Assembly: GCA_949987705.1 (NCBI GenBank)
Contig: OX465284.1
Location: 105,769,310-105,833,309 of the forward strand
Direction of reading: 5' to 3'
Length of the DNA: 64,000 bases
Origin: Thereva unica
Taxonomy: Eukaryota; Arthropoda; Insecta; Diptera; Therevidae
Below are positions 34,854 through 47,065 of the stretch, piece by piece. Below the pieces are notes generated by a model. It did not search any database. It was not told the origin of the DNA and saw only the letters and a program-made list of their open reading frames with translations. The position numbers and the translations under genes are program-made. The stretch's first letter is position 1. Every line of letters begins with the position of its first letter.

Positions 34854-37800
34854 CGATGACAAACTGAGTCAGTTAATCGTTATTTTAAAAAAGGATTGAA
34901 ACACTTTGTAATTTAGTATGTGCAGATGATATTATGTTAGACTTTACACTGTCATGCTAAATACGTCACAAATGACGTAAAACTCATATCCTGCACATAA
35001 TGTTGGAAGAAAAATTAAGTACTTACAAAAATTCCGTGCAATGTTTGTGCGCTGTCTGTCTGTATCAAAAGTGCTCTGCTGGTACTGCACAGCAAAAACT
35101 ACATGGTGTAACAAAAACCTTAATGTGATATTTTTATTCACAGAGAGATCTACAGTCTTTTACACATAATGAATCACTATTGCAATTGTTTTTTTGTTTT
35201 TTTTTTGACGACAAATCGAAATTTGAATATAACTGATACATATAGTGACGACAGCTTAAAAAGCAATGCTGCAGTTGATATTGTCTAGCCTCAGCAGGAC
35301 ACATTCTGCATATATGTAATAGCTCTACACCCATCCGTTGCTGTCGTGTCAACCATTGTATCTCTAGTTCTGTTGAATCGAATTGTTCTGTTTTGTTGAA
35401 CACGCGAACAAATAACAAAAAAATAAAACTGCATTTGCTGCAAAAAAAAAACATTTTCACTGCTAACAATGCATGTAGCCGACAGTATCGATCTGGAGTT
35501 CAACAGAAAAGTTTAGCTCCGATGAGTGAGTATATGTACATTGTAAAAGTTGAGCAGAACGCAATTAAGAATAGACACAAATGAAAATGGCAATTTACAA
35601 CAAAATTTAATACAAAACTTTCCAATCAGACTGTACCTTTTTTGAATCGCACTTTCTGTCTGTGATATCAGTATTATTTCAATCAAACAAAGGAATTAGT
35701 TTATCCGATCGTAACAATCCGAGTTATTTCAAGACTTTCCCTCTCAAACTCCATCAGCGATTATCCCAATTAAAACAAATTCCCCGAAACACCCTCTCAC
35801 ATCTTAAGAGCGAGTTTATACCCTTTTCATTATCTCGCCGCCTTTCTACACCCAATCCCTGTGCTGGATCCCCCCGCCCACGCTTTATCCTGAATTGTAA
35901 TGTTTCCGTACGATAAATTCACTTTCAAGTTTTGCACAGCTCGTCTATATGGCTTTGCTCGTGTAAATGAGGGTGTGTGTGTGGGGGTTAGTGTTGTTCC
36001 AAGCTGAGGTTTCCTACGAAATACAAAAACCACCTTTATTTTTTCCGCTTGACTCCGATCAAAAGGTCCTGGCTTACGTTTACATTATGAACGACCTACT
36101 ACAGAACGACCTCGAACGTATTTCGCTTTGATGTGTGGAGTTGGTGCGGGGGTATCCAGTAGGCCATCATCAGTGAAAGTCTCAGCAACATGTTTTTTGA
36201 TGGTGTGTAATGTTCCACTTTTTGGCTTTTCACACGATATTAAACATCAAATGCTGCCAAATCAATGTCAACAGGAGTTTTTACGCGAAGTGAAAAAATC
36301 AATATCCTTTATCCTTTAATTTGTGTGTCTGATTACTCAAAAACAGAAGGAAACTACTTTAATCCTTATGCAAAGTTTGTTGCCACATCTATATGGTATA
36401 GTGCAGCTATTGCCCGTAAGTTTCTGAACTAACGAACCAATTCAATTTAAAATGATGAAAATTTCAACAGCAACTTTCACATTTCAGGATAGTGGTGATG
36501 TGGGGGTGGGCGTTGGTGTGACTTTCCTAAGCGTATTGCCGCCTCTTGTGAAGCACTTTCTCATTTCTATCAGCGGTTTTACAAGCGACTTAATGGCAAC
36601 ATTTTCACGGTCTTTTTTGGCATAAAAATGACAATAAACTTTGGTGGCATATACACATCCATACATACCATACACACATACATAAGGGACCGATGACTCC
36701 ACAGTAACCGCTTAGATATCTCCATGCCTTCATTCCTTTTTTATGCTGACTGTTGTTTTATTGTCTTTAGCTGGTTTTGCCTTGTTGTTGTCCTTTTCGA
36801 AGTTATGCGAAAACTTTTTCCCTTCAAACTTTCTTTTCTTGTTTGGAATTTTGTAGAGGAGAAATTCCACATCAACGTACTTAGACAGTGAGTAGACAAA
36901 ATTTTTGTACATACTCTTGTACACACATATATGTATATGTATGTATAAATATAATCATATATATTTTTTTCTTGTCCAGAAAAAATGGGAAAATCGATGA
37001 AAAAAATTATTTTTTGGTTAAAGGACATACGAAGAACTGGAAAAATTGCTCACATACGAATTTTTATATTATAAATACAGAGAGAGTTAATTGGTGTAGT
37101 AGTAAAAAAGAAGCACATGAAAATTTTTATCACAAATTTCGTGAGTGTTCAGATTTTAGTAAAACGTTTTATTAGAAAGTTAATTATTTGCAATTAAGGG
37201 AAAGTGTAAACACATTTCGTACTCTCATAAAAATCCTTCCGAATTATTTCATAAAATGTTTACGATATTATTAAGGTCCTGAGTAAAAGTAAAGGATGGG
37301 CTTACAACGGGCAAACACCGGCCGTTTGGCTTTTTAAGGGGCATATGAAGGCCGTATAGTTTTTAACCATTTTTAATGGGAGCGCAATCGTGCTCTAGAC
37401 GGCCAAACTTGACCAAAAGATTTAAATGGCAGAGTACTTAGTTAGCTGTAAACATAGGCATACGGCGGCCAGTTTGAACCAAAAGGTCTGCACCAATTCT
37501 ATTGTTGAATGTGGTGTGTGGGAACTTGATCATTTTCGTTAAGTAAAATCGTCCTTTGGATTATCATGCTTAAAGACTATCGATGCACAAAACAAACAAA
37601 CTCGTTAGTCCTCGGTTTGTTTTTCGGGAAATAAATACGAAAACATTTGATTTTTTTGTTACTTTAAAAAAAAGCGTATGCCTGACGGTGCATGTATGTT
37701 GTGTACGGCCATGCAGTCCTATAAACAACCTTCTGATGACCGGAGGAGTATGTTTCCATCACGGTCGCTGTTCGCCCGTTGCAAGGTCATACCTAAATTT

Positions 37801-37855
37801 ACTCGGGTATACACAGTAGTAATCAGTTCAGGCCGTAATTCAACCTATTTTCAGA
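34854..37855. other. AT-rich DNA with microsatellites
   Basis: CATA/TATG tracts near 36655-36685 and 36925-36965. Open frames here are short and unrecognised. From about 37580 base composition shifts, possibly the decayed far end of the minus-strand LINE next to it. Confidence 0.4.
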
Positions 37856-39540
37856 TACAACTCCTTTCGGAGCCTTCGGTTCGAGAACCACCATAGTGCC
37901 TAAATAATGTCAAAGCAAAGGGGCCTTTAACTCCACTGCTATGGAGCCATTTCCTCCTTCATCGACAGTTTGTTCCTCTACCTTTTACTACTATCACAGC
38001 GATAGTTCCATCGAAATGATCGCTCTATCGATGATAGACCCGCAGACAAAGATTAGACTACTCATCTGTAAGGACCTTTCTAATATGCCTGTCTAAAACC
38101 TGCTCCATCGTTACCAGGAGAAAAAGGAGAGGCTGATAGGTCGATATGATTTTGCCTATACGTTCTTCTTTCCGATTTAGTGATAAAGGCTACCCTAACC
38201 TCTCTGCAGCAGCTCGAAATACGGGCCGGACACAAAGCTACCTCGAAATAATTTGATTTCTAAAGGAAAGCCTGGAAGGTGTGATCCTTCCCAGCAGCCT
38301 TGAAAGGCTTAAAGCTGCCCATGTCGGGCATTCAATCTGAACCGCAGGGAAACTCCTGTTTGGCAAGCCTTTGTTTCGATTGTATTACCGGTGGGTAGAT
38401 AAGTACTACCTCCGATGCAGTGTTAGGTTCTAGGACCAATCCAGGGTCATTTAATTGGGAACCCGGAAAATAAGTGGTCATTATCCTTGGTGTACCGTTC
38501 AGGAGTCTTGAGCGAGACAATGCCATTGGAGTGATCCTTAGACAAGACTTTGTGTAACCTCGCGGAGGCTGCAAGAAGCTTGCCTTGCCTATTTTTTCGC
38601 ATGACCTTCGTTTGGATCTTTTAAAATCTTTTTTATAATTGCTAATAGCTTTCTTGTAGAGATCCCAGTGGCTCGATAGCTTAGCGTTATTAAATAGTTT
38701 TCTGCCTTCTCTCCTTGTCCTGCAGAGAGTATTGTTCCACCAGGCACCTCTTCGCTTAATACTTCGTGGTTCCACAGGACAGCTACTTTCAAAGGCTATA
38801 ATGATTGTTTCCTGCAGATTGGAAGAGACAAAGTCGAGATCGGCCTCAGAGATGAGATTATTACCAACGTAGCTGGCTCCTAACCCGATTGTGCGATAGG
38901 CCTCCCAGTCAGTCTGCCGTGGAATCCTAAATGCTTCTGAGAATATTGCAGATGCTCTCAAGTTAAAACTTTAATGTCTATGATCAGACATTAACGGCTA
39001 GTGAGCAAGTGTGAGACGTGCCAGTTCAGTATTCTGAAACTGACCAATGTGCCGGCAAGAGACAAGTCAATCACCTCTTGCCTAGTTACTTTAGAAAAGG
39101 TAGGTTCGTGCCTCTTGTTCATAACCTGTAAATTGTAGGCAGTACTAAAAAAGGAGGTATTCGCCCTGGAATTCATATTCGAGCATCCCTACGCAAGTTA
39201 ATGCACCTTGGCGTGGCAACCAATCACTAACTGGATGTTCCTCCTAGAGCAGTCTAGGCACTCCTGCGTCCCCAAGCAGTATTATTTCCGGCGCCACCAG
39301 ATTTCTGGATGCGAACTGCGAACGAGCAAGGCAGGATAGTCTTTTCCCCATGAGCAGTACTGCTCTAGGCCAGTCATGCTCACTGCAGTAGATCAGACTG
39401 CCAGCATTAATACCGAGGCCACTTATTCTTCCTTGGTACATCCATGGCTCTTGGATTAGAGCCACAGCTAGGTTGCCTGAGATAAACTTTTTTTCAGGTT
39501 CCTGCCTCTTGGCGTGGTGAAGATTTATCTGGGACAAGCT
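37856..39540 (-). pseudogene. LINE polyprotein: endonuclease, linker and start of RT
   Basis: Minus strand. Endonuclease starts near 39537: QINLHHAKRQ with the conserved Asn, then AVALIQEPWMYQGRISGLG with the catalytic Glu of QEPW (about 39415-39470). The C-terminal endonuclease part reads MNKRHEPTFSKVTRQEVIDL (about 39065-39125). A 209-codon frame (38332-38961) is the linker: RRGAWWNNTLCRTRREGRKLF and KKAISNYKKDFKRSKRRS. RT begins after a stop: FKPFKAAGKDHTFQAFL, SSCCREVRVAFITKSERR, then TMEQVLDRHIRKVL near 38070. The AxxAxGxDGIxP and WxxxxVxFIPKxGR blocks identify it. Later RT and RNase H are missing. Shifts and stops make it inactive. Confidence 0.87.
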
Positions 39541-40341
39541 TCATATTGGAAGCAGTAGTCATTTTCGTCTCTTATTATTTTTTATTGTGACATTTATTCG
39601 TGGTGGATACAAATAGAAATTAACTGGAGTTTAGGTTTGTCGTCATCATATTATCTTCATTGAGCGGACAGAAAGAAAACTCGGTACAGTTCTTGCATAT
39701 TTTTCTTGATTATTTCCAGTGAACAATTTGCAAACGAGCAATACCGTAAATCGACCATTTCCATCTTCCTCAGATTAGGGTCTCTAGATTTAGCTACTTG
39801 GTAGAGTTTGTTTTTGAGCTCATTGTTAAAGGAATCGCAGCGTCCTCATCTCGGAACATCTCCGAGAAGATTTCGTTATGTTTACTCGGCATCTTCAAGG
39901 TATATCCCACCGCTGCCCCCGTCATTAGCGAATAAGACTATGTTTAGCATTATGCAAAACCCCCCTTTCTAGGGATTTTTGGTTTCCTCTAAGCTAGTCA
40001 ATATTTCCGAAATCCTCAAACTTAGGGTAAGATCATCAGCTCCTTCTCGTTAACATGCTACTGACCTCTCATACCCCAAACCTGTTCTGTTCTTCGAAGC
40101 TAAGCACTTCGATTTCAACAATAAAACGCCTTTTAAATCAGAAGCAGTTTTGTTTTTATAAAATTCCCTTTGCTCTACAATTTACTAATTTGTGCAGAGT
40201 TCAATATAATTGAGGTAACAGAGACATAGCAATAGTCAACAGACATCTACAGCTTCCTTTTTACAATTGACGTTTAAGATTGTTTTGCATTTCCTAACTT
40301 TTTCTTTACGAACTTGAAGATTGGGCTGAAGGCCGAGATGA
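39541..40341. other. No recognisable gene
   Basis: Upstream of the LINE endonuclease on the minus strand, where an ORF1 would lie; no zinc-knuckle motif could be read. Confidence 0.4.
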
Positions 40342-40557
40342 TTATGCTTTTGGAATGATGCTCTCCTTAATATCTCCTTCTACTGTGGAAGCTTCATGGT
40401 TCAGGTCCAAGTCAATATCATAGAATCGGCAAGGAAAAGCATGCCCATTCACTTTGATTTCTCCTTCAACTTCGCTCCAATCGGATTTAGCTGTCTGAAG
40501 TAGAAGTTCTGGTAAAATCTCCTCTTCAGAAGTCAACATTTTGTTTTTGGTAGACAT
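40342..40557 (-). CDS. Small acidic protein, unrecognised
   Basis: A 71-codon frame with a reasonable eukaryotic start context (A at -3). The product is soluble and acidic, rich in Glu and Asp, with no membrane segment or signal peptide: ILPELLLQTAKSDWSEVEGE, then VNGHAFPCRFYDIDLDLN. The even composition (no Lys/Asn/Ile/Phe bias from AT-rich translation, several GAA/GAC codons) is unlike the chance frames around it. I do not recognise the family. It may be a complete small gene, one exon of a larger gene, or a retrocopy. No splice partners, polyadenylation signal or homologous neighbour could be established. Confidence 0.4.
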   Translation of the reverse strand: MSTKNKMLTSEEEILPELLLQTAKSDWSEVEGEIKVNGHAFPCRFYDIDLDLNHEASTVEGDIKESIIPKA

Positions 40558-42285
40558 ATTTGGGAATATTTAGATGCATGGCTGAGAACGTCAAGATAGT
40601 AAATATATTATTAGTAGTATCAATACGTCTGTCAGATGAAAATTTTTTTGGAATAAATAGTATGCAGAGCAGGATTTGGGAGAGAAAAAATTATTGACCT
40701 TGATGAGAATGATTCGGCATTACATATAAGGAACAGTAACCTTCCAAGGGAATTTTAGTTGAAGCATACCCAAGAGGTGGGAGTAAGATTATCTAGCTAA
40801 ACAAAATGAACGCTGTTCTTCCATTGAACTACGTTTCACAGACGTATAGGTTCCATGCCATGGTATGGATGCACTTGAAAAAATCTTAAATCCTTCTGTT
40901 CATTCCCTTGCAAAATCCACGAAATATGTTACAACTCCCGATTTCTTTAAATTTCCGGCATAAAATTCATGCTATGTTTAGCTTAAGATCCAAATACGCC
41001 TCAAGCACAAGCAAGAACACCGAAAATTTTCCATAATGAATCCACGCAAAAAATCCCCATGCGAAAAACTCTGCTTTCAGTAAATTAAATCTCTTAAAAT
41101 AAACTTAATAAAAGTAATCCGAAAACACCCAGAGAAAAAATAGTTAATTAAGGATTACACAGGGATTTTGCGAGAAATCACTTCTCGCAACTCCTAGCCA
41201 CGCGGAGCGCAGGGAGCACATACAATACACTCGAGAAAACCGGGTGACGCTCCTGTCAAGGATGAAGGAAAGTGTTCTTGTAGCAGTCAAGAATCCTGTT
41301 TCGTCTCCAATAAAAGGGAAATGAAATTAAATCGGTTCGATGAGTAGGAAAACAAGAAGATAATTTCTAAGTCTCTAATCAAGTTGTTTTCATTCCCCAA
41401 GTGATCTTACAGGACATGTCTAGCGTAAATACGAGTGACGTTAGCCTTTTTTTCTATTTTTGTTGGTAGTCGGGAGGATGTTTTCTTTCTTTCAAGGATG
41501 AGCGAAATTTATAAGATTATTAAAATTGATGCCTTCATCGATTCGAAAGTTGAGTGTATTTGTGTACATTGATTGTTGATCTGATTGGAAGTGGAAGGAT
41601 TATTGCAAAATAGAGGACATCAACGGAAAGTCAATGACGCGTTTTTATGGGTTTAAATGTGGTTGTGGTGTAACGAGGTGAAAATTTACTTGGAAATTGC
41701 AATATACACAAGAGTTTATTTACTTTAGAAGGATACGAGCACATGCGACGAGTTTAGAAAGGGTCAATCATTTAATTAAATTTATTCAGAGGGTGGTTAA
41801 AAGGTTTTTCACTCAATTTGCGTTGAAAGGGAATAATTTTAGAAAGTAATTAGATTTATTTTGAATTAAATAATTAATTAAAAGCAAACAAGTTTCACAA
41901 CAACTTGTTTTGCAGCAGTGCGGACTCCCTGGGGTTCAATATCACTGTAAGGACATTCACCGGTTCATAGCTCTAACTTTTGCTTGTAGAGTTTGTTTTA
42001 TTTAATCAATGAAAAAAATAATTAAAAATTACTTAATTGACACTTAGTATTAAACAGATGCAGGAAGTTATGAACTTTACAGGGTGCGATTTATAGTTCA
42101 GGCTGATATATAGTCGCTATGGTGGCAGCGGTGGGATATATCTGGAATATTCTGAAAAGCAATAACGAAAGTTGCTAATACACTTTTCTGCTAACCCTAA
42201 GAGGATGTTGCGACTCCTTCAACGATAAGGAGCACACTTCACCCAGTGGCTAAGCCCAGTGACCTTTATTACAACTGGAGGGAAA
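40558..42285. other. AT-rich DNA, nothing recognised
   Basis: No coding, RNA or repeat signal that I can support. Confidence 0.45.
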
Positions 42286-43081
42286 TGGTAGATCTTTTGC
42301 CATAGTAAATTGTTCGTTGGAAATGATCAAGTAAAATGCTGATTTTTGATGAGCAGCTTGCGCCATTCTGAAAACTACATGCAGTACTGGCCAAAACTAA
42401 AGCACTCCTTCAATTTCGTCTATCTTCTTTTTAAATATATAAAAATCTCGTCTCACGAGCTCCTCCGAAACGGGTTGACCTATTTTTATGAAATTTTTTG
42501 TATATATTTGGAAGGTCTGAGACTAGATCGTAGACTATTTTTATACCCTCAACCAAAAGAAACAGCTAAAAAATCTAAAAAATTGGTAATTTTGGCAATT
42601 TTCACTTCAGTTTAGTTTCAATAGCTTCATGGCATACCTGTTGTTTGACAGCTTCGTAAATGTAAAATTGTCATTAAATTGAATCATCCCATTTAATGAT
42701 TTCAAATTTACGCAGCTGTCAAACAATAGGTATGCCATGACGCTATTGAAACTAAACTGAAGTGAAAATTGCCAAAATTACCAATTTTTTAGATTTTTTA
42801 GCTGTTTCTTTTGGTTGAGGGTATAAAAATAGTCTACGATCTAGTCTCAGACCTTCCAAATATATACAAAAAATTTCATAAAAATAGGTCAACCCGTTTC
42901 GGAGGAGTTCGTGAGACGAGATTTTTATATATTTAGAAAGAAGATAGACGAAATTGAAGGAGTGCTTTAGTTTTGGCCAGTACTGCATGTAGTTTTCAGA
43001 ATGGCGCAAGCTGCTCATCAAAAATCAGCATTTTACTTGATCATTTCCAACGAACAATTTACTATGGCAAAAGATCTACCA
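42286..43081. repeat. Giant foldback palindrome, ~392-bp arms
   Basis: The left arm begins tggtagatcttttgcc at 42286 and the right arm ends ggcaaaagatctacca at 43081. The arms run inward to attaaat / atttaat, leaving an 11-base loop at 42680-42690. Each arm carries the same 89-codon frame (42346-42615 plus, 42752-43021 minus), differing by a single residue (Phe/Ser), so the arms are very similar. The frame has no recognised domain. Most of each arm contains a 'ccgaaacgggttgacctatt'-type string that recalls repeats common in insect genomes (unchecked). Flanks show no clear target duplication. Confidence 0.95.
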
Positions 43082-43090
43082 CTAAACTGA

Positions 43091-43286
43091 AATTCAATAA
43101 GCAATATAGTATACTCAATATACCGTTAGAGCCATGGCGGCCATCTCAATAGGGCGGATTACCACTTTCTTTACAACCCCCTTCGACATGGGTATCAAAG
43201 GAAAGGGTATGATAAGTAGAATACAATAAGCAATATAGTATACTCAATTTACGGTTAGATCCATAGCGGCCGTCTCAAGACCCATA
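43091..43286. repeat. Direct repeat, period about 129 bp
   Basis: caataagcaatatagtatac followed by ...gttagagccatggcggcc (43095-43153) recurs as caataagcaatatagtatac ...gttagatccatagcggcc (43224-43282). Two units of about 62 similar bases, separated by about 67 bp. It begins 10 bp outside the giant palindrome. Confidence 0.8.
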
Positions 43287-43299
43287 CCAATTCAATGGA

Positions 43300-43760
43300 T
43301 GGTTTTTCTGGGCGGCTATTGGCTTGTGCAGGAAGAAATTGCTATGAGGTGATAGGTTTCATTAAAATCCGATCGTCAAACAGCCTCTTCATTAATCTGA
43401 CGGGTGCTCTAATCGCCGATTTGAGATGCATGAATGCGGTACCGAAACCCGTCCTGGACTGGCCTTTCAACCCTGATGACACGAGATCTAAAAAAGGTAA
43501 CTTCATTCTGGATACCCAGTTTATCACAGTTCGTAGCAGTCCCAGACTAATTTAGACTTAAACCTACATTATCTTATCGCTCTTATTACCATTTAATTTC
43601 AGTTTAGCGTGCACTTCTGCCTGAAATACACTACCTAAGGTGCACAAACCGACCGCTATACAAAACCTAGAGTTTAAATCAATGACTGCAATTAAAGGTC
43701 CTGTATGAATCGGTATGAATAAAGTCTGTAGCGTGTGGACTCTTCGTTCCAAATTCTATG
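43300..43760 (-). pseudogene. LINE RNase H remnant, minus strand
   Basis: Minus-strand blocks include GLCTLGSVFQAEVHAKL (about 43600-43650), keeping the catalytic Glu of FQAE and close to the GTLATVFQAEVY of the 58-kb copy. A KLVWDCYEL-like string and QNEVTFF follow in other frames, then RPVQDGF and NEEAV-type residues in the place of the last RNase H block. It belongs to the same LINE family as 57.55-59.1 kb but is much more decayed. Confidence 0.65.
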
Positions 43761-46255
43761 CATACATCCGACTTCATTAAAAAAAATTTTACCTAAAATG
43801 TCACAAATTATTTTCGCATTCAGTTAATTATGGTTGATCATTACAAACGTACATTTAGGGTGCTTCTGGGTAATTAAAATCATTTCAATTTTCACATTTC
43901 CATCGAATCCTTGCTCCCCCATTACTTCCCCTCAAACACCTCGGTTACATAATACAATACGCAACGACACCAATGAAAACATGGAATTTGTGAAATCCTG
44001 CACTGCATTCTTTCGTTGTAATTGATTACGTCCCCGCAAAAGATCTTAATTAAAATCGATTTCGAATTCCACTTTTCCGATTTCCATTAATAAACTTTCA
44101 ATAACAGCAGCATTTCATCAATTTCGAATATCATTTCAGCGACAAAAATACTCTCAGCATAACAGAAGTGGGACCACTGGGATTTTGTGTGTAATAAATG
44201 ATTTGCCATCTCCAATAAATCTGCTCAATTTGGTGAAAAATTTTGAGACTTGACAAGACATGATGATACTGATTTAGAGAGGGGATGTAATGGAAGATGA
44301 ATAATTTTATTGATAATAGTTTTGTGTAGCAAATTCATCAATTTTAAAATTTTTGATTTATGCCTTCAATTTGTTTTTAATAAGAGCATTTAAGTTTCCA
44401 TCTCATTTGTTTATGGAAATTTGAGATGATTTTTTGCTGTGTAATAGGCTTTGTGGAGATTGAGTAATATTTTTGGGTAAACGATTTTGGGACGAATTTT
44501 TTATCAAGAAAATGTAGGGTTGGGTTCTCTTGTTTTGTTTGCTGGGCAACTTAAGGGTAGAGCGAGAAAAGGACTAACACATTCTCGGCAGTATAACAAT
44601 GAATTGAAGGAGACAATGAATTAGCGTTCCTACTTCGGAAACACAAGTCCCAGTTCAGTCAGTGGCTTAAAAAACGAATAAGCTCCAGACAATGGGCGTT
44701 GCCATAGTGAAAGACAGATCGTTTAAGAACAGTGGTAGAATAATCTACGATTGGATGTGCGTTATTAGTGTGTACAAACAGCTCGCCGTTTTTTTCTAAC
44801 CAAAATACTGGTAGAGTAACTAAGTTTATCTGTATTATGAACATTCAAATCATCCACACTTATGATATTGCACTCTTCGTGTGAGAATAAAAATTCAGAG
44901 ATGCGTTCGGAAATGAAAACCACAACTATAAACCCTTTTGTATTTTGTACAAACTTACTAATACCACATACAAAGGCTGAGATAATTGCTTCATTCAAAT
45001 GATAAATACCTGCATGTTGCCATATGCTTCATACCAACATATTCCGTTTGACTATTTGATTGAAGCTCACTATTTCAGTTAAACCCCTCTAGAAATTCAT
45101 TTAAATCCTAAATGAACCAAAGGGCCACAAGTATTTTGATGCATTACCTTCCACTAATTATTGCCGTAAGTCGTTTCAAAGCACAAGGGAATAAATTTTG
45201 CAATTGGTGAATCTCAGCTGGGTAAATAATTGAGTATGGTTGTTTGAGTCGCCTGGGGATGTGGATTCGAGTTGGCAAATTGGCTTTGATTGTTTTTCAG
45301 TAATGATTGTGTTATGGTATTGAGTTCGAGTTAATTTTTATTCAATTGGTGGAATTTTGAGATATGGTGTTGTTTAATAGGAAATGCGTTTGGTAGCTTT
45401 TGGATTTAGACGGGTTAAGCTAAGCTGTACGTTATTTCATTTGGTAAACCGCTTAACTCCATTTCACCAATTATTCTTGGGCTGGAATATAGTTTTAGGG
45501 CTGTTATTATTCGCTAACTCATAGGAACGCGGCCTTAATCTATTTTAGGCTTTGCCTCTTTGAAAATTTGCTAGTGTTTCCTTGTTAGTCTTAGGCCATT
45601 TATACACGAGAGACCACTGAGGCAAGCGTTTTTTTTTTTTTGGGGCAAGGGAAGCGTTGTGAGATGGCTCCCCAAGGTCGAATTAAAAAGGTCTGCCTCG
45701 ACGCTTGCAGTTTTGGATAACCTGGTACCGTTCTACCAGCTGCACTACTGTCTTAGGGTCCGACTAATTACATAAGTTTATTGTTAACTATATATATTTT
45801 TAGGAAGTATAAATGGGTGGAAGTTATAGGACTGGATATGTTCTAGTTTCCAGGAGTTTGGGAAAATTATTGGGTCCAGTGAATAACTTAACACCAGACG
45901 GGGGAGGCATATTCATTTGGGTCGTGAGAAAAGTAATGCCGACTAAGGTCCTGGAACACTCGCGGCAGGATTAGTGTCCGATTAGAAAGAATTCGAAGAC
46001 AATAGAGATGCTTGCACCTATTATCTTCTTCTTCTTATATATTTAAAAATAAATTGTTTGTAATGCAACACAAAAACTAGACAACCGATTGGGCTGAAAT
46101 TTTCACAGAATGCCCATTTTGATTAGTTGATGATTAGTTTCAAAGGATCGTGGCGATACCTCCTGTCCTCGGATGGGAGCCAGAAGTTTTTCACTATTCC
46201 CAATGAAACGATCCCCACTGCTCTTGGCATGGAAGAAAAATGAGAATCACATGAT
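43761..46255. other. AT-rich DNA, nothing recognised
   Basis: A string near 46080-46110 (aaccgattgggctgaaattt) resembles a dispersed insect repeat motif and recalls the interior of the giant palindrome. No coding signal. Confidence 0.4.
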
Positions 46256-46259
46256 TGGA

Positions 46260-47065
46260 CATCGTATAGGATGCAAATACCGGTACCCAAGAGTCAGGTA
46301 ATGGATGTTCTTCCCGAGTTTCAAGATGGAAGATATGGGGATCATCTAGGAATCATCAACAAAACCATGGTAAGGGAATATTTTTGCTGGCTTTATAAGA
46401 AGGACGACGTGGAGGAATGTTGTCACAAATGCAGATCTGCACAGCATCAAAAGGCCCTTGGACAGAACTCAGAGCGAATATTCAGGAGTACAATGTTGGT
46501 GTAAGAGAATTGCGATTGACGTGGCGGGTGTATTCCCAAAAACAGGTAGGGGCAACTGTTACTAGACCCGCAATTTGATGGAATGGAGAAACGTGAACAT
46601 CTAAGGAAGGTAGCTAACGACCATCAACGTGATTGAGACAGCTATGCACTACTTTTAATAATGCCATACAGGTCATCTTCTATCCATCGTTCTACCGATC
46701 AGACGCCTTCAATTATGAACTTCGGGAAACAGATTACGCTGCCAGGTGATATAAAGTTTGGAATCGCGGCAGAAATGCGCCAACCGAAATCCACGATACG
46801 GTCCGGAGAGGTCGGCCAGCGACAGGATGAAGAGCCGCTACAATCTAAGGGTGAACAGAGCTGGATTTAAGCAAGGCGATCGATTCTGGCTATATAATCC
46901 TCGACGAATAAAAGGGAAATTACCAGAACTCTAATGTAACCACAGTAATAAACGATGTCGTCTATTGCATCCAAAAGGGTTTGGTCTGTAAGAAAAATGT
47001 CTTGCGGGAACAGGAGGAATCTGAGAAAGAGAAAATTAAAATTTCGATTCACTGAGAAGTTTCAT
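46260..47065 (+). pseudogene. Ty3/gypsy integrase remnant (412/mdg1-like)
   Basis: Blocks in order, in several frames: YFCWLYKKDDVEECCHKCRS (about 46378-46437), the zinc-binding HHCC end of the integrase N-terminus with its C-x2-C; FPKTGRGN (about 46530); MPYRSSSIHRSTDQTPSIMN and GKQITLPGD (about 46660-46750), the integrase C-terminal MAYRxSxHxxTxxTPxxMxFG block; then in another frame GDRFWLYNPRRIKGKLPEL (about 46877-46935), the GPY/F region. The catalytic core between is unreadable and there are several stops. It is a different lineage from the integrase at 4.7-5.1 kb. No LTR or envelope frame was seen. Confidence 0.8.

Noticed and set aside
34599..34899. Several frames spanning the gap
   Set aside because: They consist almost entirely of unknown bases.
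42346..43021. 89-codon frames in the palindrome arms as two genes
   Set aside because: They are one sequence in inverted copies with no recognised domain; treated as part of the repeat.
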